A stretch of 17,797 bases of DNA from B120-G9 sp034659895 (GTDB lineage: Bacteria > Zixibacteria > MSB-5A5 > GN15 > FEB-12). The notes under the pieces are model-generated. The model did not search any database. It worked only from the letters and a program-made list of their open reading frames with translations, and had not been told where the DNA came from. The DNA lies in assembly GCA_034659895.1 (NCBI GenBank), contig JAYEIF010000091.1:1-17797 (forward strand), written 5' to 3'. Position numbers and translations under genes: made by a program. Shown piece after piece: positions 7,518 to 13,581 of the stretch (positions within the stretch are counted from its first letter, which is position 1; each line of letters opens with the position of its first letter).

Positions 7518-7544
7518 TTCTGTTTTCTTCCGATACATATTTAT

Positions 7545-8333
7545 ATGGAACAGTTTATCTCTATCTGGGTTGTCCTGTTGGGACTGGTCATAGGGTCATT
7601 TCTCAATGTTGTAATCTATCGACTCCCGCAGAAAATGAGTTTTGTGATGGCACGCTCAGTCTGTCCCCATTGCGGTCAACAATTGAAATGGTACCACAAT
7701 ATACCGGTTCTCAGCTATATTTTCCTCCGGGGTAAATGCGCCTTTTGCGGTGGATCAATTTCACCGCGATACCCGCTTGTTGAATTGCTCAACGCCATTT
7801 TCTACCTCTATTTCTATTGGCAACTGGGGGCATCGTTTAACTTTTTGGTTTTAGCGATGCTGACATCCTCGCTGTTGGTCATTTTCTTTATAGATCTTGA
7901 GCACCAGATTATTCCGGACTCTATTACACTTTCCGGTATGGTTGTCGGTTTGGGCGTATCTTTTCTTCCTGAAGGTATTGGAATTATCAATGCGCTGATT
8001 GGTCTTCTGGCTGGTGGCGGTTCTCTTTATCTGATTGCGATACTCGGCGACTGGTTATTCAAGAAAGAATCGATGGGGGGTGGTGACATAAAAATGGCTG
8101 CAATGTTGGGAGCGTTTCTCGGGTGGGAGAAGGTTGCATTCATTTTCATTGCTGCCGCTGCAATTGGTTTAGTTGTGTCACTTGCGGTTATGTGTTTCTC
8201 CTCAAAAATGCGACAAACGCACGTAATTCCATTTGGACCTTTCCTTGCTTCGGCGGCAGTTCTGGCGATTATTTGTGGTAACCGTATCATACACTGGTAT
8301 CTGGTAACGGTCGTTGGCATCACTCCCTGGTGA
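7545..8333 (+). CDS. pilD: Type IV prepilin peptidase / leader peptidase and N-methyltransferase
   Basis: A 262-residue multi-spanning membrane protein of the TFPP (GspO/PilD) family. The N-terminus G-S-F-L-N-V-V-I-Y-R-L-P (17-28) is the family signature. The cytoplasmic loop has two CxxC pairs (Cys 40/43 and 65/68), which bind zinc in bifunctional peptidases that also N-methylate the processed pilin. The catalytic aspartates are likely D117 (F-I-D-L-E-H) and D181 in the G-G-G-D motif (178-181); their 64-residue separation fits the family. It would cleave leader peptides from type IV pilins or type II secretion pseudopilins at the inner membrane. No pilin gene lies in the window. It starts 27 bp after rsmE without an obvious Shine-Dalgarno. 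Confidence 0.93.
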   Translation: MEQFISIWVVLLGLVIGSFLNVVIYRLPQKMSFVMARSVCPHCGQQLKWYHNIPVLSYIFLRGKCAFCGGSISPRYPLVELLNAIFYLYFYWQLGASFNFLVLAMLTSSLLVIFFIDLEHQIIPDSITLSGMVVGLGVSFLPEGIGIINALIGLLAGGGSLYLIAILGDWLFKKESMGGGDIKMAAMLGAFLGWEKVAFIFIAAAAIGLVVSLAVMCFSSKMRQTHVIPFGPFLASAAVLAIICGNRIIHWYLVTVVGITPW

Positions 8334-8337
8334 TGTG

Positions 8338-8371
8338 GTGATAACACTATGAATTCTAATTAGATTATCAC
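8338..8371. promoter_or_regulatory. Nested palindromes between pilD and the histidine kinase gene
   Basis: GTGATAA (8338-8344) pairs exactly with TTATCAC (8365-8371), with 20 bp between. Inside lies the perfect 10-bp palindrome TCTAATTAGA (8355-8364). The site starts 5 bp after the pilD stop and ends 9 bp before the kinase ATG, so it could be a repressor site or an mRNA structure controlling the kinase. No known consensus was recognised. Confidence 0.4.
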
Positions 8372-8380
8372 GGTGGCAAC

Positions 8381-10228
8381 ATGAGTCACAAAAGAAACAA
8401 ATTCGAATCTGAGATTCATCTGGGGTTTCTGGTTATTATCTTAGCTCTGGTATTTATCAGTTTTATGTCCAATCTGATTATTTACCGGTCCCGTGATGCC
8501 AGACGAGAATCTTTGATTTCCAATATGCAGTCTGCTTCTGTTGCCATTGGGCGAGTTCTACCAAAAGTAGCAAAGCCACACTTGAGCGCCCAGCACAAAA
8601 CGGAGTTTCTTCGTACTTACGGCCTTAATGATATACACATTTTTAATACTCAGTCAGAGGATAAGTCTCTTGGCTCTCCACGTAATTGGCTTGAATCGAA
8701 ATCGCGACAATTGCCACCGGAGATATCTGATCTGGCGGGGGAATTGCTTAAGTCAGGTTCCAGTATACTCAAACAGGGAAGTGACGATGATTACTTTTTC
8801 ATCTGTCCAATAGTCGGGAATCGGCACAACCTGTTGATTCTATCAACAAAAGATTCTGAGTTGGCGTATCTTGATGACAGCCAGCGCACAGTAGTTACAA
8901 TTGGGGTGATTGTAATTGCTGTGCTGGTTGTATTCTATCTTTTGTTGTCAAGGGTCATATTTGCTCCCTTCCGCAGACTTAAGCAGGAAGCGCGGCAGGC
9001 TGGTCGTTCAATCGATAATAGCAATGATGATGTCTATGCCGTAGTGGAGGAATACCGAAAAGTTATAGGTGAACTCAAAGAAAAAGAACGGCAACTCCTG
9101 CGGTTCAATGAGGGAATCAGACAGAAAGCAGATTCCCTTGAGCAATTCAACAAATACCTTTTGCAGTCGATTCGTTCCGGTATTATTACTGTTGATCTCG
9201 ATGGTAATGTGGTAACAGTCAACGGAGCGGCTTCGGATATACTTGGTGTTGGAATTGAAGAATGTCTTGGAAAGTCGTACCGAACGCTGCTGCCAGAGGA
9301 TTCGATTTTGACGAATACGCTTAATCAAAGTCTTGATAACATACATGGATCAGAATATAAAGAAACTAATGTGACAACTTGTGATGGACGTTACCTGACA
9401 CTGGGAATGTCTACTTCAATCATAAGTGGAGGGAACAGCCAGCCTCTTGGAGTATCCATGTTGCTTAATGACTTAAGTGAGATTACGCAATTACGCTCCG
9501 AATTAGAAGCAAAAGAACGTATGGCAGTACTTGGAGAAATGACAGGTGGACTTGCTCACCAACTGAGAAACTCGATAGGAGCGATTTCAGGATATCTTAC
9601 GTTGTTGAAAAGGAGACTGGGTAAGAAGGGAATTGACGAAGATAGTGTGTCTGCTCTCATTGCAGAGGTTACCGAAGCTCAGAACCTTGTAGAGCGGTTC
9701 CTTCAATTTTCTCGTCCGTTGCAGGCATACTCAACGCCGGAATCAGTAGTCGGCTTGATTGATGAGATAGTCAAATCTTTTAAGGCTCGTGATGATTTCG
9801 ACAACATTCAATTTCGAGTAGTGGTTCAAGATAATCAATTGACTGCGAATCTCGATGCCTTGCTGTTCAAGCAAGCTATCACAAATCTTATTGAAAACGC
9901 TGTACTTGCCTATGATTCCACCGATGGTGAGGTTTTAATCGAAATTGAGTCTTCGGACATGGAAATGACAATTTGTATTTCTGATAAAGGTTGCGGAATC
10001 TCTGCTGAGGATATTGACAAGATTTTTACTCCCTTCTTTTCGTCCAGAGCTGCAGGAACCGGCCTTGGGCTGCCTTTGACTCGCAAGATAATTGACCTGC
10101 ATAATGGGCATTTGTCAGTTTCATCCAAACAGGGAGAGGGCACTGTTTTTACTGTGAGTTTACCTCTGGCTCAATCGGTGAAAGATCACAGTCAACAATC
10201 GATTGAACAAACACATGCAATAACCTGA
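8381..10228 (+). CDS. Membrane-bound PAS-domain sensor histidine kinase (orphan)
   Basis: A 615-residue kinase. Two membrane segments (about 14-34 and 171-194) enclose an extracytoplasmic sensor region of roughly 135 residues. A HAMP-like/coiled-coil stretch (about 195-258) and a PAS domain (about 258-370) follow. The HisKA region contains G-G-L-A-H-Q-L-R-N-S-I with the phospho-accepting His393. The ATPase domain has an N box (N502, N506), G1 D-K-G-C-G-I (535-540) and G2 G-T-G-L-G-L (559-564). Overall design resembles NtrB/ZraS/AtoS-type kinases, which usually control sigma54 activators. No response regulator is encoded in the window, so the partner and signal are unknown; adjacency to pilD allows, but does not show, a role in pilus control. 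The usual H-E-L-R-N-P box reads H-Q-L-R-N-S. Confidence 0.92.
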   Translation: MSHKRNKFESEIHLGFLVIILALVFISFMSNLIIYRSRDARRESLISNMQSASVAIGRVLPKVAKPHLSAQHKTEFLRTYGLNDIHIFNTQSEDKSLGSPRNWLESKSRQLPPEISDLAGELLKSGSSILKQGSDDDYFFICPIVGNRHNLLILSTKDSELAYLDDSQRTVVTIGVIVIAVLVVFYLLLSRVIFAPFRRLKQEARQAGRSIDNSNDDVYAVVEEYRKVIGELKEKERQLLRFNEGIRQKADSLEQFNKYLLQSIRSGIITVDLDGNVVTVNGAASDILGVGIEECLGKSYRTLLPEDSILTNTLNQSLDNIHGSEYKETNVTTCDGRYLTLGMSTSIISGGNSQPLGVSMLLNDLSEITQLRSELEAKERMAVLGEMTGGLAHQLRNSIGAISGYLTLLKRRLGKKGIDEDSVSALIAEVTEAQNLVERFLQFSRPLQAYSTPESVVGLIDEIVKSFKARDDFDNIQFRVVVQDNQLTANLDALLFKQAITNLIENAVLAYDSTDGEVLIEIESSDMEMTICISDKGCGISAEDIDKIFTPFFSSRAAGTGLGLPLTRKIIDLHNGHLSVSSKQGEGTVFTVSLPLAQSVKDHSQQSIEQTHAIT

Positions 10229-10274
10229 TTTGCGATAATACGTTTAGTCTTACGATAGAATACCAAAAAAGACT

Positions 10275-10303
10275 TTTACTGACAGTGGAAAATGTTATAT
10301 TCT
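10275..10303 (+). promoter_or_regulatory. Probable promoter for efp-rnhC
   Basis: TTTACT (10275-10280) and TATTCT (10298-10303) are separated by 17 bp and lie 25 bp before the efp ATG. They follow the histidine kinase stop at 10226-10228, so efp and the following RNase gene likely form their own transcription unit. Confidence 0.5.
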
Positions 10304-10328
10304 AATTTGATTATTTTTGGAGGATTAT

Positions 10329-10889
10329 ATGTTTTCACCATCTGACTTTCGTAAAGGTTTACGCATTATTGTTGATGATCAACCGTATTACGTTGTTGGT
10401 TACCAGCATTTCAAAATGGGGCGAGGTAAAGCCAATGTCCGCACTAAATTGAAGCATATTAAAACCGGCGCTGTAATAGAGAAAGTTTTCGGATCAAATG
10501 ATTCTTTCAAAGCTCCCGATATGGAAGAGCGAAAGATGCAATATCTGTATGAGAATGTCGGGGAATATACTTTTATGGACTCTGAGACGTTTGATCAGAT
10601 TTCGATACCCGTTGACAATCTTGGTGATACACGGTGGTATCTTCTCGAAAACTCTGATTACAAGGTATTGTTTCTTGACGGCGAGGCTCTTTCAATTGAC
10701 TTGCCAGCATCGGTAATTCTGGAAGTAGTAAAAACGGAACCAGCGGTGCGCGGCGATACCGTTTCAAACATTACTAAGCCGGCTAAGCTTCAGACAGGCC
10801 TTGAGGTCAAAGTCCCACCTTTTGTTAAGGAAGGGAACAAAATTAAGGTCGATACTCGTACAGGTGAATACATCGAGCGAGCCAACTGA
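10329..10889 (+). CDS. efp: Elongation factor P with arginine at the loop-tip position
   Basis: A 186-residue EF-P. The ATG at 10329 is preceded at 5 nt by GGAGG (10319-10323), so an in-frame TTG at 10317 is not the start. The three beta-barrel domains fit: KOW-like N-terminus (F-R-K-G-L-R-I-I-V), a central OB domain, and a C-terminal OB domain ending D-T-R-T-G-E-Y-I-E-R. EF-P binds between the P and E sites and relieves stalling at polyproline stretches. The loop that reaches the peptidyl-transferase centre, P-G-K-G in many bacteria, here reads H27-F-K-M-G-R32-G-K-A, putting arginine where lysine is beta-lysylated in E. coli. Arginine at this position is rhamnosylated by EarP in Pseudomonas and Neisseria. 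No EarP, EpmA or EpmB gene is present in the window. The next gene follows after 3 nt. Confidence 0.96.
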   Translation: MFSPSDFRKGLRIIVDDQPYYVVGYQHFKMGRGKANVRTKLKHIKTGAVIEKVFGSNDSFKAPDMEERKMQYLYENVGEYTFMDSETFDQISIPVDNLGDTRWYLLENSDYKVLFLDGEALSIDLPASVILEVVKTEPAVRGDTVSNITKPAKLQTGLEVKVPPFVKEGNKIKVDTRTGEYIERAN

Positions 10890-10892
10890 TAT

Positions 10893-11543
10893 ATGCCCTC
10901 TCGTCTGGTAGTTGGCGTTGATGAATCCGGAAAGGGCGATTTCTTTGGCCCTCTTGTTATAGCAGCTTTTCTCGCATCCGATGATTCTTGTGACCAACTC
11001 GAAAAAGCCGGTGTTCGTGATGGGAAGAAGCTTTCCAATAATCGAGTTCTCCTTCTTGATGAGTATCTTCGAGCCAATTTCACGCACTATGTTGTAATAA
11101 TCGATCCTGAAGAATACAACGCCCGCTACAAGGTTATCCGAAATCTCAACAAGCTTTTAGCCAATGGTCACACAGAAGCAATTATTGGTATTCTAAAAAA
11201 ACAGAAAGTCGATTTGGTAATTGTCGATCAATTTGGGAAACCGGAATTAATTGAGACAGCTATGGAGGCTTCTGGTTTTACAGTTGATATTCATCAGCGC
11301 TTTCGCGGAGAGCAGGTGATGCAGGTTGCGGCTGCATCAATTTTGGCTCGGGCGGCATTTATTCGAGAAATTAAGCGGCTTTCAGGAGAATATTACCTTG
11401 AAATCCCAAAGGGTGCGGCTGCTCAAGTTGACCGTGCAGGTCGTGAATTCGTGCGTCTTTATGGTATTGAGACTTTGCCAAAAGTAGCCAAGATACATTT
11501 CAAGAATTACGGACGAATAACCAGCCCAACGCTGTTTTCTTGA
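10893..11543 (+). CDS. rnhC: Ribonuclease HIII-type enzyme lacking the N-terminal domain
   Basis: A 216-residue type 2 RNase H. The signature G-V-D-E-S-G-K-G-D-F-F-G-P (8-20) is that of RNase HIII rather than HII (which reads D-E-A-G-R-G). G-V-R-D-G-K-K-L-S (40-48) and V-A-A-A-S-I-L-A-R (145-153) also match. Likely metal-binding acids are D10, E11, D112 and E140. The enzyme would cleave RNA in RNA:DNA hybrids. Classical RNase HIII is about 300 residues with an N-terminal TBP-like substrate-binding domain; here the catalytic domain starts at the first residues, so that domain is absent. No in-frame extension is plausible because efp ends 3 nt upstream. No strong Shine-Dalgarno is visible, suggesting coupling to efp. 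Confidence 0.88.
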   Translation: MPSRLVVGVDESGKGDFFGPLVIAAFLASDDSCDQLEKAGVRDGKKLSNNRVLLLDEYLRANFTHYVVIIDPEEYNARYKVIRNLNKLLANGHTEAIIGILKKQKVDLVIVDQFGKPELIETAMEASGFTVDIHQRFRGEQVMQVAAASILARAAFIREIKRLSGEYYLEIPKGAAAQVDRAGREFVRLYGIETLPKVAKIHFKNYGRITSPTLFS

Positions 11544-11589
11544 TAGTTCACACAATCCATTTTTGCCAGTTGTATTACAGTTTCTAATG

Positions 11590-11850
11590 TAGGGATTGCT
11601 GAATAAAGTATAAGTTCTTTGTTCATAAATAGATAAGCATGTTTTGTATTGTTTCAAGTAAAAGGGTTTTGTTATAAATAGCTTAAAAAGGCTTGCACTT
11701 GATAAACATTCTACACGCCACGGCGCACTTTCAGCTCGCGTAGCAGCGGGGCTTGTCTCCGCTGTGTGTATAGAAACGGGCGACACAAGGCCGCCCGCTA
11801 CGCGAATTTGAGATTGTGGTACATAATAACTAATTATTCAACAAGCCCTA
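11590..11850. mobile_element. Candidate MITE or remnant of an insertion sequence
   Basis: TAGGGATTGCTGAATAA (11590-11606) and the inverted right end TTATTCAACAAGCCCTA (11834-11850) match at 15 of 17 positions and bound a 261-bp non-coding interval. The outermost TA is shared on each side, so the element proper may begin at GGG with a TA target duplication, as in Tc/IS630-like or related elements. No transposase frame is inside. Its centre holds the GC-rich compound hairpin at 11736-11805. The family was not identified. Confidence 0.6.
11736..11805. repeat. GC-rich compound hairpin with 9-bp closing arms
   Basis: TCGCGTAGC (11736-11744) pairs exactly with GCTACGCGA (11797-11805). Two hairpins sit within: CAGCGG...CCGCTG (11744-11749 with 11759-11764, extended by G-U and G-C pairs around CTTGT), and CGGGCG (11777-11782) with CGCCCG (11792-11797). 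The block is strikingly GC-rich against its AT-rich surroundings and resembles dispersed structured repeats seen in many environmental genomes. Confidence 0.75.
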
Positions 11851-12076
11851 ATTATGGATATTCTCATTTCTTTTAGTTATATTGTAATATTTATGATTAC
11901 TATACCAAAAAATATTGTGCTATATTTTTCAAGAATTCGTTTTGACAAAATGAAAGCAATAGGTATAGTTGATTGTGAAAAAGGTAACATACTTTTGGAG
12001 ATTGTAATTGATGTTAAGTCATCTACATTATGTGTTTAATAGCAATTTCGTTTTGTGGACGACTTTGAGTAAATTG

Positions 12077-12095
12077 CAAAATAAAATCTATTTTG
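12077..12095. promoter_or_regulatory. Inverted repeat ahead of the glutamate dehydrogenase gene
   Basis: CAAAATA (12077-12083) and TATTTTG (12089-12095) form a perfect 7-bp dyad with a 5-nt spacer. A weak promoter reading (TTGAGT 12065-12070, 18 bp, TATTTT 12089-12094) would place the dyad over the -10, as for a repressor site. Both readings are tentative in such AT-rich DNA. Confidence 0.3.
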
Positions 12096-12147
12096 GTGTT
12101 ATTATGAATCACTTATTTTTAAACTTAAAAAAAGAGGACATAAAGAG

Positions 12148-13431
12148 ATGAACAAAGCATTCAACCCATTTGAAATGGCTCAGAGTCAGTTTGACGGGGT
12201 TGCTGATACTCTGGAGTTGGAACCATCCGTCAGAGAGTTGCTGCGTAATCCAATGAGGGAATATCATTTTAGCATACCTGTTCGGATGGATGACGATACT
12301 GTTAAGGTTTTCCGCGGCTTTCGCGTTCAGCATAATGACGCCCGTGGTCCGTGCAAGGGAGGTATTCGCTTTCATCCGCAGGAAACTATCGACACAGTGC
12401 GCGCTCTGTCTATGTGGATGACCTGGAAATGCGCTGTGGTGGATATTCCGCTTGGTGGTGGAAAGGGCGGAGTGATATGCGATCCGCACAATTTAAGTTT
12501 TCGAGAACAAGAGCAAATCTGTCGAGGCTGGGTAAGACAGCTATCCAAAAATGTTGGTCCTGTGGCTGATATTCCCGCTCCTGATGTTATGACAAACGCT
12601 CAGCATATGGTCTGGATGCTCGATGAATTTGAGATCATTCACGGCGGCAAATATCCGGGGTTCATTACCGGCAAACCAGTTGGCATGGGAGGTTCTCTTG
12701 GACGCACTGAAGCAACCGGTTTTGGTGTTATTTACACACTCCGTGAAGCTCTGAAGGTACTTGATATTCGACCTGAAGATACAACCGCATCAGTACAGGG
12801 TTTTGGTAATGTGGCTCAGTATGCTATCAAGCTTTATGAGCAGTTAGGCGGGAAAGTGGTTTGCGTTTCGTGTTGGGATCAGGCTGACCAAAAGTCTTAT
12901 GCCTTTGTTAAAAAGGACGGAATCAAACTTGATGCAATATTGAAAATTACCGATCGCTTTGGCGGCATCGACAAGGACAAAGCTCGTGATCTTGGATATG
13001 AAGTTACCGATGGTGACGCCTGGATAGAGCAGGAAGTCGATATCCTCATTCCGGCTGCCCTTGAACACCAAATTACAGGTGAAACTGTAGGCAAGATAAA
13101 TCCTAAGGTTAAAATCATTGCAGAAGGAGCCAATGGCCCAACTACTCCGGAAGCTGACAAGGTTATCAAGGAACGCGGCATTTTTGTCATTCCGGATTTT
13201 CTGGCAAATGCCGGTGGAGTAACGTGCAGTTATTTCGAACAAGTTCAGTCAAATATGAACTACTTCTGGGATAAGGATGAAGTCCTGGAAAAGCTGGATA
13301 CTAAGATAACATCTGCATTTAAAGCGGTTAGTGATCTTGCCATTAGGCGAAAATTGTACATGCGGGATGCAGCTTATGTTATCGCAATTGACCGCGTTGC
13401 ACAGGCCTGCCATATCCGCGGGTGGGTTTAA
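12148..13431 (+). CDS. Glutamate dehydrogenase, hexameric Glu/Leu/Phe/Val dehydrogenase family
   Basis: A 427-residue enzyme of the usual 415-450 range. It interconverts glutamate and 2-oxoglutarate plus ammonia using NAD(P). Substrate-binding and catalytic residues are visible: K70 in G-P-C-K-G-G-I-R-F-H-P, K94, catalytic K106 in G-G-G-K-G-G, and D146 in P-A-P-D-V. The dinucleotide fold starts at V-Q-G-F-G-N-V-A (216-223), and the second strand ends V-C-V-S-C-W-D-Q, with cysteine at 242 where many NAD enzymes have aspartate, so cofactor preference cannot be read simply. AGAGGA (12133-12138) is an acceptable Shine-Dalgarno 9 nt before the ATG. It stands alone, separated by a 604-bp region from rnhC and 150 bp from the next gene, so it is probably transcribed by itself. 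The gene could be called gdhA, gudB or rocG; the choice is not decidable here. Confidence 0.95.
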   Translation: MNKAFNPFEMAQSQFDGVADTLELEPSVRELLRNPMREYHFSIPVRMDDDTVKVFRGFRVQHNDARGPCKGGIRFHPQETIDTVRALSMWMTWKCAVVDIPLGGGKGGVICDPHNLSFREQEQICRGWVRQLSKNVGPVADIPAPDVMTNAQHMVWMLDEFEIIHGGKYPGFITGKPVGMGGSLGRTEATGFGVIYTLREALKVLDIRPEDTTASVQGFGNVAQYAIKLYEQLGGKVVCVSCWDQADQKSYAFVKKDGIKLDAILKITDRFGGIDKDKARDLGYEVTDGDAWIEQEVDILIPAALEHQITGETVGKINPKVKIIAEGANGPTTPEADKVIKERGIFVIPDFLANAGGVTCSYFEQVQSNMNYFWDKDEVLEKLDTKITSAFKAVSDLAIRRKLYMRDAAYVIAIDRVAQACHIRGWV

Positions 13432-13581
13432 TTTGCAAATTTGTTGCGATATCTTGAGCATGTAAAACGGATGGCAGACAGGAAAAGCAAAGGTCTCCAA
13501 AATATGGGATTGTCTTTGAATGGTTAGGACTGTCCATTAAATAAGGGGACAAAAGCGGACTGGAAGAAGAATTGTAGCAAA

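Larger units (their letters stand above)
11544..12147. other. 604-bp gene-poor region between rnhC and the glutamate dehydrogenase gene
   Basis: It contains the candidate MITE at 11590-11850 with its internal hairpin, then AT-rich DNA. A 61-codon frame at 11854-12039 starts just outside the element, has no Shine-Dalgarno and no recognisable family, and is most likely chance. An inverted repeat lies at 12077-12095. I see no RNA gene or clear terminator. Confidence 0.7.

Noticed and set aside
10317..10328. TTG at 10317 as the efp start
   Set aside because: It overlaps the GGAGG ribosome-binding site of the ATG at 10329, which gives the normal EF-P N-terminus.
10764..11087. Minus-strand ORFs opposite the efp/rnhC junction
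   Set aside because: They run antisense through two well-supported genes and show no family motif.
11854..12039. A 61-residue ORF beside the candidate MITE
   Set aside because: No Shine-Dalgarno, no recognisable domain, low-complexity AT-rich codons; length is within chance expectation for this DNA.
13432..13581. Promoter or terminator in the 150-bp gap after glutamate dehydrogenase
   Set aside because: Only weak matches and a short AATGG/CCATT repeat are present; nothing well spaced or T-rich.
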